Source of the DNA: Nocardia macrotermitis
Lineage (GTDB): Bacteria; Actinomycetota; Actinomycetes; Mycobacteriales; Mycobacteriaceae
Reading direction: 5' to 3'
DNA: 64,000 bases
Assembly: GCF_009604405.1 (NCBI RefSeq)
Contig: NZ_WEGK01000014.1
Span: 164,648 to 228,647, forward strand
The position numbers were made by a program, and so were the translations under genes. The notes under the pieces are model-generated. The model was not told where the DNA came from, ran no database searches, and saw only the letters and a list, made by a program, of their open reading frames with translations. Shown here one piece after another: positions 50,082-57,276 of this stretch. Position 1 is the stretch's first letter. Each line of letters opens with the position of its first letter.

Positions 50082-50644
50082 CCAGCCCGTGGCTGTGGTA
50101 CCTGTCGCGCGCGGCGGGTGTGGTCAGCCTGATCCTGGTCACGCTCATCGTGCTGCTGGGCATGCTGACCAGCGCGCGCCCGCGCCCGCACAGTGCGGCC
50201 ACGGCCGTGGCGATGGGCCTGCATCGCACCCTCGCGCTCGGCATGGTCGTCTTCCTCGCGGTGCACATCCTGACCGCGCTGGTGGACACCTATGTGCATC
50301 TGGGTTGGTGGTCGGTGCTCGTACCGTTCGCCGCCGGGTACCGTCGTGAGTGGGTTGCGTTGGGCACCATCGCATTCGACATCCTGCTCACCTTGAACCT
50401 GACCTCGCTGCTGCGACATCGGCTGCCGGTGCGGGTGTGGCGGGCGGTGCACTATCTGGCCTACGCGATGGGGCCGATCGCGATCGTGCACGCGCTGACC
50501 ACGGGTGCTCCGGACAGTCCGGTGCTGCTCGGGGTCGCGGTCGCCTGCGGCGCGGCCATGGCGCTCGTGGCGGCGTGGCGGTGGCTCTCGCGCAATCCCG
50601 ATACCCGTCGTCGCGCGGAGATCGCCGCACAGGAGTGGACATGA
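50078..50644 (+). CDS. Ferric-reductase-like transmembrane protein
   Basis: A 188-residue integral membrane protein with five to six hydrophobic segments (LILVTLIVLLGML, MVVFLAVHILTALVDTYVHL, VHYLAYAMGPIAIVHAL). Paired histidines, in HRTLALGMVVFLAVH and HYLAYAMGPIAIVH, are placed as haem b ligands of the ferric-reductase/MsrQ domain. It should carry electrons across the membrane. Overlaps of 4 nt join it to apbE and to the NuoF-like gene. Confidence 0.82.
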   Translation: MTSPWLWYLSRAAGVVSLILVTLIVLLGMLTSARPRPHSAATAVAMGLHRTLALGMVVFLAVHILTALVDTYVHLGWWSVLVPFAAGYRREWVALGTIAFDILLTLNLTSLLRHRLPVRVWRAVHYLAYAMGPIAIVHALTTGAPDSPVLLGVAVACGAAMALVAAWRWLSRNPDTRRRAEIAAQEWT

Positions 50645-51852
50645 GCGCACTGTCCGAACTACTGCTCGCCGCCGGGCTCACCGGGCGCGGCGGGGCCGGA
50701 TTCGCCACCGGCGTGAAACTCGAACTGGCCGAACGGCACAACGCCGAGCTGATCGTGAATGCCTGTGACGGCGAGCCGGATTCGGAGAAGGACGCCTGGG
50801 TGATCGCGCATCATCTGGCCGAGGTGCTGGAGGGCGCGCAGCAGCTCACGCGTAGACACGTAAGGGTTGCGGCACACCGGGATTCGGAGACGTTGGCGGT
50901 GTTGCGCGCGGCTCGGGTGGACACCGTCGTGGTGCCGCCGCGGTATGTGTCCTCGGAGGAGTCGGCGTTGGTGCGGCTGGCATACGGCGGCCCGGCCCGG
51001 CCGCTCATGCGCTCGCAACCCGTGGCCGCGGGGAGTCGGGATCCCCACGGGCGCAAGCTGCCGCCGACCCTGGTGCTCAATGCCGAAACCGTCTGGCGCG
51101 TACAGCAGATCGCCGAGAACGGGCCGGAGTGGTTTCGTGCGTTCGGCACCTTCGAGGAGCCGGGACCGCAGTTGATCACCCTCGCCAACGGGGTGGGTTC
51201 GCCGGGTGTGCATTCGGTCGAGGCGGGGGTTCCGCTGCGTGAGATCCTCGATCGCGCAGGGGGACTCACGGTGCCGATGCAGGCGGTGTGGGTCGGCGGG
51301 CTCGGCGGGGGATTCCTGTCCGCCGACGATGCCGGGGATGTGCTCTGGTCGCGGGAGAGTTTGGCGCGCTACGGGATTCGCTCCTCGGCCGGGACGCTGC
51401 GGGTCATCGAGGCCGGGATCGATCCGTGGGCGGATCTGCTCGAGGTGCTGGAGTATGCGGTCGGGGAGTCGGCCGGGCAGTGCGGGCCCTGCATGTTCGG
51501 ATTGCCCGCGATACTCGAGGATCTGCGCGGTGTGTTGCAAGTACGGCCGCCCGTCGGGACGGCGGATCGGTTGTCGCGCAGGCTTGTTCAGGTGTCCGGT
51601 CGGGGTGCGTGCGGCTATCCCGACGGGGTCACCGGATTCCTCACCTCGGCGCTCGAGGTGTTCGGCACCCGCTCGCCGTCCACCGAAACGTCGTTACCCG
51701 TCACATCCTCAGGACGTCACCATGTCAGCGATGAACCGCCTGCTCGGCACCGCAGCACCCTCGGATACCAGCCTGCTCACCGTCGATCGCATCGCCTGCA
51801 CCGGACACGGGATCTGCGCCCACATCCTATCCGGCGCAATCGATCTCGATGA
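50641..51852 (+). CDS. NuoF-like SLBB-domain NADH dehydrogenase subunit
   Basis: A 403-residue protein related to the 51-kDa subunit of complex I: GLTGRGGAGFATGVK near the start, NACDGEPDSEKDAWV, an SLBB-like middle (GVPLREILDRAGGLTVPMQA) and a cluster region ESAGQCGPCMFG with GRGACGYPDG. In complex I the cluster motif is ESCGxCxPC; here the first Cys is Ala, leaving CxxC plus a distal Cys. It probably takes electrons from NADH and passes them to the ferredoxin encoded next. The last about 45 residues overlap the ferredoxin gene in another frame and are not conserved-looking, so the natural end may have been lost. Confidence 0.8.
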   Translation: MSALSELLLAAGLTGRGGAGFATGVKLELAERHNAELIVNACDGEPDSEKDAWVIAHHLAEVLEGAQQLTRRHVRVAAHRDSETLAVLRAARVDTVVVPPRYVSSEESALVRLAYGGPARPLMRSQPVAAGSRDPHGRKLPPTLVLNAETVWRVQQIAENGPEWFRAFGTFEEPGPQLITLANGVGSPGVHSVEAGVPLREILDRAGGLTVPMQAVWVGGLGGGFLSADDAGDVLWSRESLARYGIRSSAGTLRVIEAGIDPWADLLEVLEYAVGESAGQCGPCMFGLPAILEDLRGVLQVRPPVGTADRLSRRLVQVSGRGACGYPDGVTGFLTSALEVFGTRSPSTETSLPVTSSGRHHVSDEPPARHRSTLGYQPAHRRSHRLHRTRDLRPHPIRRNRSR

Positions 51853-51952
51853 CTGGGGATATCCGATACTCCGCGACGCCGCCCCCGATCCGGGGCTCGC
51901 CGCGGAGGCGATCAAACTCTGTCCGTCGCGCGCGTTGCGCTGGCGGCGATGA
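51722..51952 (+). CDS. Single-cluster ferredoxin
   Basis: A 76-residue ferredoxin of the actinobacterial 3Fe-4S/4Fe-4S type, with CTGHGIC near residues 26-32 and LCPSRAL near the C-terminus. It would accept electrons from the NuoF-like protein or feed the membrane reductase. The ATG lies inside the 3' part of the NuoF-like frame (131-nt overlap); CAGGAC upstream may serve as ribosome-binding site. Confidence 0.85.
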   Translation: MSAMNRLLGTAAPSDTSLLTVDRIACTGHGICAHILSGAIDLDDWGYPILRDAAPDPGLAAEAIKLCPSRALRWRR

Positions 51953-52035
51953 AATTCCGCGCCGATCGGCGCGGCTCGCAGTGAACAGATCCACGGCCGA
52001 TCCCCGGTCGCGGACGGTAGACAAGGAGTACACAG

Positions 52036-52140
52036 ATGGATTTCTGGGTCGCGATTCAGAACCTGCTCAACCAGCTGGACCTGGGATCCTCGGGGTTCGG
52101 TAGTGCGGGCCCGGTCGCCCTGCGGAATATCGAATCCTGA
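52036..52140 (+). CDS. 34-residue peptide gene
   Basis: A short frame from ATG at 52036 to TGA, preceded by an AAGGAG box 7-8 nt upstream and followed within 15 nt by a strong hairpin. The peptide has an amphipathic start MDFWVAIQNLLNQLDLGSSG and a Gly/Ser/Pro-containing tail. Short, signal-less amphipathic peptides of this kind include the mycomembrane porins PorA/PorH of corynebacteria; RiPP precursors are another option. Neither is shown. The clean expression signals are the main evidence. Confidence 0.55.
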   Translation: MDFWVAIQNLLNQLDLGSSGFGSAGPVALRNIES

Positions 52141-52154
52141 GTTCGGGCAGGAGG

Positions 52155-52189
52155 ATTCGGGCCCGTCGGGATATCCGGCGGGCCCGAGT
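52155..52189 (+). terminator. Strong GC hairpin after the 34-codon gene
   Basis: Arms 52155-52169 and 52175-52189 form a 15-bp stem with about three mismatches around GATAT. There is no T-run, as is common for actinobacterial terminators. It isolates the peptide gene as its own transcription unit. Confidence 0.6.
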
Positions 52190-52202
52190 TCTCGCAGGGG
52201 CA

Positions 52203-52700
52203 GTGATCCACCTAACGGCATGCGACCACGGGCCTGTGGCAGCACAAGAAGCGTGCGGTGTCGCATATCTCGATGAGGCGTGTGCGACCCGGTTGCGGAT
52301 GACGCCCGAAGGGGAGCGGTTCGTCGGCCAGGTGTTGCGGCCGGACTGGTGGTCGGTGCGGTCGATACCCGACGGTGCGGTGCGGGCCATGCAGTACCCG
52401 GCCGCGCGTGAGCTGCTGGGCGTCGAGGTGAAACCCGGTGATCGGCTGGCTCTGCGCACCTATGCCGCCGGGGTGCGTGCGAGCCTCTCGGTGACGCCGC
52501 GGCGGGCTCGTTACGTGCGTCAGGCGCGCTACGAGATGGAAGAGCCCCTCCCGAATCGAGGCCGCAGATTGTCGAAAGCAGTGGCGAGAGTACGGCCGTG
52601 CGGGAGGGGCGTGACGTCCGGGCGCGGGTATCGGCGAGGTGGAGTCGTGAGTGTGGTGGTCGGGTGGCAGATCTTCGGCGGCAGTGAGGGGGAGTTGTGA
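52203..52700 (+). CDS. Hypothetical protein, uncertain
   Basis: A 165-codon frame from GTG at 52203 with AGGGG upstream. The first about 115 residues look protein-like (RLRMTPEGERFVGQVLRPDW, AVRAMQYPAARELLGVEVKP); the remainder is Arg/Gly-rich and crosses a 10-bp inverted repeat (52544-52553 with 52601-52610), so the true gene may have ended earlier or be damaged. I do not recognise a family. It overlaps the hydrolase remnant by 4 nt. Confidence 0.4.
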   Translation: MIHLTACDHGPVAAQEACGVAYLDEACATRLRMTPEGERFVGQVLRPDWWSVRSIPDGAVRAMQYPAARELLGVEVKPGDRLALRTYAAGVRASLSVTPRRARYVRQARYEMEEPLPNRGRRLSKAVARVRPCGRGVTSGRGYRRGGVVSVVVGWQIFGGSEGEL

Positions 52701-53172
52701 GCGCGACGGCCGGTCGGCGGACCTTCGACCTCGATGACGTGCGGATTCACGCCTTGACCTGGGGCGACCCGGGCGCACCCCTGGCGCTGTGCCTGCACGG
52801 CTATCCGGACACGGCCTGGACGTGGCGTCATCTGGCGAGGATCTGCGGTATCTGGCCGAGTCCGTCCAGGATTCGGCGCAGCGCAGCGCGGTGATCGGCT
52901 ACTATCGCAGTTTCGCACGGCCGCACCGGCTTTCGGATCGGCACGCCGCGTTCCAGAACTATGCGATGGCGCGGCCGCAGCAACCGAGCCTGCAACTGCA
53001 CGGTGTGTCCGACGGCTGTCTGCGCCCGCAGCTGTTCGATGCCGTTCGAGGTCGGCTGCCTCAGGGGAGTCGCATCGTCCCGGTGTCCGGTGCGGGGCAT
53101 TTCCTCCAGCTCGAACAGCCTGAGGTGGTCGGCGACCTGATCCAGGAGTACATCGGACCCGCGGGCGCGTAG
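52697..53172 (+). pseudogene. Alpha/beta hydrolase remnant with internal deletion and frameshift
   Basis: The first frame (52697-52894) gives a typical hydrolase start: LTWGDPGAPLALCLHGYPDTA followed by TWRHLARI, including the oxyanion-hole HG. At about 52840 the coding sense moves to another frame, which runs to 53172 and gives the C-terminal part with SLQLHGVSDGCLRPQ and the catalytic His in VSGAGHFLQLEQPEVV. The middle of the protein with the nucleophile elbow and acid is missing. A family member of about 290 residues has thus been reduced to roughly 155 codons in two frames, so no active enzyme can be made. Confidence 0.75.
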
Positions 53173-53226
53173 CGGCGTCCGGTGCGGGCGCAGCAAATGC
53201 GTGGAAAATATTCGTTGCGTTGATAT

Positions 53227-53248
53227 GTCACCGATGCGGTACGGTGAC
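53227..53248. promoter_or_regulatory. Operator-like palindrome upstream of phosphatase-like gene
   Basis: Perfect 7-bp arms GTCACCG and CGGTGAC around ATGCGGTA, in an AT-richer 280-bp gap between the hydrolase remnant and the next gene. The rest of the gap holds no gene that I can support. Confidence 0.4.
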
Positions 53249-53453
53249 GACGGGAATTACCCAGGGCTACTTGGATATTCGGAACTTCGATATTTCCAGG
53301 TGAAAGATTAGCTGAGCTAAGGGATTTCGGGCGGATTGCTCCGAAGAACCTTGAAACCGTGCGCCTTTGGTCACCGGTACGATTTTTCGTTGCTGGAAGG
53401 TTCAACCGGATTCATCATGAGTTCGGTTGCCGCCGAGCTGCACCGATGCGATC

Positions 53454-54155
53454 GTGAATATCGTGGCCATACCCGAACGGAACCACGGGAACGGATACGC
53501 CGAGATCACCCCGGCGTACCGGTTGCTGGACATCGTCCAGAGCACGGCGCTGGCCCGTGCCGAACGTCGGCTGTGTTGCGAGTTCACCATCCTGTTCGAG
53601 GCCAACACGATTCACGAATACCTCTTCGACTCCTACGCCGAACTCGGCACCCAGGCGTCGGTGCAGCTGTATCTGCCGCTGCTGGCCGAGCGGTTCGCGC
53701 GGCAGCGGCTGTACGCGCGGGCCCGCGTCGAGGGACGCATCGAGCACGCGATTCCGGTGGTGCTGTTCCTGTGCACGTTCAACGCCGGACGTTCGCAGAT
53801 GGCGCTGGGCTTCTTCGAGCACTACGCGCAGGGCCGGGCGCTGGCCTGGTCCGGCGGGGTGGAGCCGAGCGGCGGGCTCAACGCGGGCGCGGTCGCGGCG
53901 ATGGCCGAGGCGGGGATCGACATCTCCCACGAGTTCCCCAAGAGCTGGACCGACGAGATCATCCGCGCGGCCGACATCATCGTGACCATGGGCTGCGAGG
54001 ACATGTGCCCGCTGGTGCCCGGCATCCACTACGAGGACTGGATCGTGGACGATCCGGCCGGGCTGTCGGTCACCGAGATCCTGCCGATCCGCGACGAGAT
54101 CGACCGTCGCGTAAGGGATCTGCTGGCGAGCCTGGATCTACCGATCGCCTGTTGA
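53454..54155 (+). CDS. LMW-phosphatase/arsenate-reductase-like protein with N-terminal helical domain
   Basis: About 233 residues. The C-terminal half is a low-molecular-weight phosphatase fold with the P-loop CTFNAGRS (CX5RS) in VVLFLCTFNAGRSQMALGFF, and later a WTDEIIRAADIIVTMGCED segment with conserved Asp, as in ArsC-type reductases. The N-terminal about 95 residues form a three-helix-bundle-like domain (ITPAYRLLDIVQSTALARAE) found fused to such phosphatases in actinomycetes. Cys in GCEDMCPL fits the redox cysteines of thioredoxin-coupled arsenate reductases. No ars operon surrounds it. The start is uncertain: GTG at 53454 or 53463 or TTG at 53427, none with a clear ribosome-binding site. 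Confidence 0.78.
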   Translation: MNIVAIPERNHGNGYAEITPAYRLLDIVQSTALARAERRLCCEFTILFEANTIHEYLFDSYAELGTQASVQLYLPLLAERFARQRLYARARVEGRIEHAIPVVLFLCTFNAGRSQMALGFFEHYAQGRALAWSGGVEPSGGLNAGAVAAMAEAGIDISHEFPKSWTDEIIRAADIIVTMGCEDMCPLVPGIHYEDWIVDDPAGLSVTEILPIRDEIDRRVRDLLASLDLPIAC

Positions 54156-54302
54156 ATCGAGTTCGGCGACCCGCTCGTGCAGCCGGTCGCGGATCTGATC
54201 CGGTGTGTACGAACGCCGTTTGCGTTCCGCGCGCACGATCACCACACCCGTGGCCGCGACGCCCGCCGCGCCCGCCAAACCCAGTACCTTCCACCACCGC
54301 AT
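54138..54302 (-). CDS. 54-residue single-span membrane protein
   Basis: The minus-strand frame from ATG at 54302 encodes MRWWKVLGLAGAAGVAATGV followed by VIVRAERKRRSYTPDQIRDR and an acidic end: one membrane segment, a basic stop-transfer stretch and a short cytosolic helix. Such small proteins are common in mycolata. Its 3' end overlaps that of the phosphatase-like gene by 18 nt, and its start codon abuts the ATG of the next gene within CATATG. Function unknown. Confidence 0.6.
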   Translation of the reverse strand: MRWWKVLGLAGAAGVAATGVVIVRAERKRRSYTPDQIRDRLHERVAELDSTGDR

Positions 54303-54320
54303 ATGCCTAGGCTACTTGTC

Positions 54321-54998
54321 ATGGCGGGTACGAGCATCCACCTGGACCGGGCTCTCGAGCTCACCAGGACCGGGGATCTGTGGTTGTTCCGGGGACATTC
54401 GGCGGCGGACCGGGCGATCCGGATGACCACGAACAGTCCGGTGAATCATGTCGGCATGGTGATCGCGGTGGACGATCTGCCGGTGCTGATCTGGCACGCC
54501 GAACTGGGCAGATCGCTGCCGGACATGTGGTCGGGCAAGCATCAGCGCGGCGCGCAACTGCACGATCTGCGCGAGGCGGTGCTGGTGTGGGCGCATCGCT
54601 ACGGTCAGAGCGCGTGGCTGCGCCAGCTCGACCGTCCGGTGACCCACGAGATGGAGGACGCCGCGCTGCGCACGGTGGCCCGGTTGGACGGGCTGCCGTT
54701 CCCGTCGACCTCGACGCTGGCCGCGCGCTGGTTCGGCGGGCGGCTGGCGCGGGTGCGGGACAGCAGGCGTGTGGCGCACGGTGATCCGGTGCCGGGCCAG
54801 GATCTGAGCAGCGCGTACTGCGCGGAGGTCGTGGCGCTGACCTATCAGTCGATGGGTCTGCTGCCCGAGCGTCGTGCGAACTGGTACGACCCGGGCCGGT
54901 TCTGGAGCGGAGATACGTTGCGGCTCAACGAGGGATACCACCTCGGCGGCGAGATCCCGATCGATATCCCACCGGCCCCCGATGCCGAGCACCCGTGA
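54321..54998 (+). CDS. Permuted NlpC/P60-like (YiiX-type) papain-fold protein
   Basis: A 225-residue protein with the order of a permuted papain-like fold: His in SPVNHVGMVIAVDDLPVLIW first and Cys in SSAYCAEVVALTYQSMG later. Relatives (YiiX/YebB, LRAT-like) act as amidases or acyltransferases on lipids or peptides. No signal peptide. ATG at 54321 begins the conserved part; an ATG at 54303 in frame is also possible and would touch the divergent start at 54302. No Shine-Dalgarno is visible, so the message may be leaderless. Confidence 0.72.
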   Translation: MAGTSIHLDRALELTRTGDLWLFRGHSAADRAIRMTTNSPVNHVGMVIAVDDLPVLIWHAELGRSLPDMWSGKHQRGAQLHDLREAVLVWAHRYGQSAWLRQLDRPVTHEMEDAALRTVARLDGLPFPSTSTLAARWFGGRLARVRDSRRVAHGDPVPGQDLSSAYCAEVVALTYQSMGLLPERRANWYDPGRFWSGDTLRLNEGYHLGGEIPIDIPPAPDAEHP

Positions 54999-55076
54999 TC
55001 CGGCACCGCGTGCGCACTCGGGTCCCACGACCCGGTCGCTCGTGATCCGTTGTCGCGCAATGTGAGAGGTGATGCT

Positions 55077-55904
55077 GTGCCGAGGGCTGACCGTCTTGCC
55101 GATCCGCCGGCCGTACCCGCCGAATTGCGGTCCTATCTGACCGAGTTGGTGCGGCGGTCGGATGCGGTGTGCGGATCGCGTCTGGTGAGCGTGTTCGCTG
55201 TGGGATCGATCGCGCTGGGGGATTACCGGCACGGGCGCAGTGATGTCGATGTGAACGTCGTGGTCGAGCCGTCGCTGCCGGACCGCGCGGTGCGGGAGCT
55301 GGCGGACTCGCTCACGGATCTGCCCTGTCCCGCAGCGGGTTTGGAGCTGGTGCTGTACGACGCCGATTTCGCGGCGAGGCCCGCCGGTGTGGCCGGATTC
55401 CGGTTGAATCTGAATACCGGGCCGCTGCTGCGGTATCAGGTGTCGTTCGATTCGTCGGAGTCACCGGCGTTCTGGTTCGTCATCGATCGGGCGATCGGGT
55501 TCCAGTCGGGGCGGCTGCTGTTCGGGAGGCCGGTGCGGGAGGTGCTGGCCGCGCCCGCGCGTGCGGATCAGCTTGCGGCGGTGCTGGATTCGGTGCGTGA
55601 CCAGGCGCGGGATGCCGGGCATATGAGCGACAATCGGGTGCTCAACGGTTGCCGGGCGGTCGTCTTCTGCCGTACCGGTCGATGGGTGGCGAAATATCGT
55701 GCAGGGCAGGTGATTTCAGAATCCGAGCCGGACTTCGGGCTGATTGTCGGCAGTGCGTTGCGCAGTTTCGAGAGACCGCGCGCGGAGGCGTCCGACCTGC
55801 CGCCCGACCAAGTGCGAGAGTTTCTGAACTGGGTACGCGAGGTGGTTGAGGAAACGGTCGGTCGACAATGCGAATCCGCGGATGACGTGCCAGACCCGAG
55901 CTGA
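55077..55904 (+). CDS. Nucleotidyltransferase, aminoglycoside-adenylyltransferase-like
   Basis: A 275-residue protein with the nucleotidyltransferase motif GSIALGDYRHGRSDVDVNVV (GS-x10-DxD) near residues 41-60 and a helical C-terminal domain with RAVVFCRTGRWVAKYRAGQ, as in ANT(3'')/AadA and DUF4111 proteins. It may adenylylate an aminoglycoside or an unknown small molecule; resistance is not proven. GTG at 55077 has GAGAGGTGAT upstream. It stands alone. Confidence 0.82.
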   Translation: MPRADRLADPPAVPAELRSYLTELVRRSDAVCGSRLVSVFAVGSIALGDYRHGRSDVDVNVVVEPSLPDRAVRELADSLTDLPCPAAGLELVLYDADFAARPAGVAGFRLNLNTGPLLRYQVSFDSSESPAFWFVIDRAIGFQSGRLLFGRPVREVLAAPARADQLAAVLDSVRDQARDAGHMSDNRVLNGCRAVVFCRTGRWVAKYRAGQVISESEPDFGLIVGSALRSFERPRAEASDLPPDQVREFLNWVREVVEETVGRQCESADDVPDPS

Positions 55905-55971
55905 ACGCGGCCGGATTGCGGGACAGGCGGATACGGGCGTCGGCGCGGCCGATCGGGCAGCATGGACCACG

Positions 55972-57276
55972 ATGACGTACACACTCGCCGATATCCTGCC
56001 GTCCGTCGCCGCCTCCTTCGGGATCGCGGCGGCCGACCCGCTGGGCCTCGTCCCGCACCGTGACGTCGTGGTGCTGCTGATCGACGGTCTGGGAGCCGAA
56101 CTGCTGGCCCGCCACCGCGACGTCGCACCCACCCTCGCCGCCCACGTCGCCACCACGCTGACCGCCGGATTCCCCGCGACGACCGCGACCAGCCTGACCA
56201 GCCTCGCGATCGGCGCACCGTGCGCCACGCACGGTGTCATCGGCTACACCTTCGCCGTCCCGGACGTCGACGGCCCGCGTCTGCTCAATGCCCTGCGCTG
56301 GCGTCTGGACACCGCCACCGGCGACGACGCCATGTCCACCCATCCGCCCGAGACCGTGCAGCAGCGGCCGAGCCGGTTGCAGGATCTCGCGGCGCACGGC
56401 ATCGAGATCCATTACGTGGTCCCGGCCTACCAGCGCGACTCCGGACTCACCCGGGCCGCTTTCCGCGCCCCCGGAACGTTGCACCCGGCCGCGACACTGG
56501 ACGAATTACGCGCGGGCATCCTCGCGGCCGCGATGCATCCCGGCGTCGAATCCCGTTTCACCTACGCCTATTTCGCCGATCTCGACGCGACCGGACATCT
56601 GCACGGTCCCGAATCGCCGCAGTGGCTGGCGATGCTGCGTCAGGTCGACGCCTGCGTGGCCGAGTTGCTCGGCGAACTGCCCGCGACGTGCTCGCTGCTG
56701 ATCACCGGTGATCACGGAATGATCCTGGCGGACAACGTCATCGACCTGGACGCCCGGTCCGAACTGCACCGCGACGTCCGGCTCATCGGCGGCGAAGCGC
56801 GGGTACGGCACATCTACCTGGACAACCCCGCCGCCCGCACCGACGCGCACGACTGCTGGTCCGGCGGATTATCCACGCACGCAACGGTTGTCACCCGCGA
56901 ACAGGCCCTGGACGAACACTGGTTCGGCCCGACCCCGACCGACGCGATCATCACCGCCCGCATCGGGGACCTGATCGCCGTCGCCCGGGGCGGCACCGTC
57001 CTGGTGCGCCCGGAACGCGAACCGCTCGAGTCGACGCTGCTGGGACATCACGGCGCATGGACCGCCGACGAACAGTTGGTCCCGCTCATCACCACCACCG
57101 GAGCGCTCCGCGAAACCGCCGCCCGAGCACTCCGCGACACCGCGGCCGGAGCGACTTCGGGTTCCTCAGCCGGAGCGACCTCCGTGACCGTCACCGCAAC
57201 GGCTTCCGGAACTCCGGCCGGAGCTACCTTCGAGACCGCCGTCGAAGCAACCTCAGCGCGCGCGACCGCAGACTGA
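55972..57276 (+). CDS. Type I phosphodiesterase/nucleotide pyrophosphatase family protein
   Basis: A 434-residue alkaline-phosphatase-superfamily enzyme. Metal site 1 VVVLLIDGLGAELL is near residues 23-36, the nucleophile Thr region GFPATTATSLTSLAIG near 67-82, YFADLDATGHLHGP near 202-215 and LLITGDHGMI near 243-252. It should hydrolyse a phosphodiester or pyrophosphate. The final 56 residues are seven 8-residue Ala/Thr-rich repeats encoded by a 24-bp minisatellite, and this tail overlaps the convergent MFS gene for 229 nt. ATG at 55972 begins the conserved region; no strong ribosome-binding site. Confidence 0.85.
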   Translation: MTYTLADILPSVAASFGIAAADPLGLVPHRDVVVLLIDGLGAELLARHRDVAPTLAAHVATTLTAGFPATTATSLTSLAIGAPCATHGVIGYTFAVPDVDGPRLLNALRWRLDTATGDDAMSTHPPETVQQRPSRLQDLAAHGIEIHYVVPAYQRDSGLTRAAFRAPGTLHPAATLDELRAGILAAAMHPGVESRFTYAYFADLDATGHLHGPESPQWLAMLRQVDACVAELLGELPATCSLLITGDHGMILADNVIDLDARSELHRDVRLIGGEARVRHIYLDNPAARTDAHDCWSGGLSTHATVVTREQALDEHWFGPTPTDAIITARIGDLIAVARGGTVLVRPEREPLESTLLGHHGAWTADEQLVPLITTTGALRETAARALRDTAAGATSGSSAGATSVTVTATASGTPAGATFETAVEATSARATAD

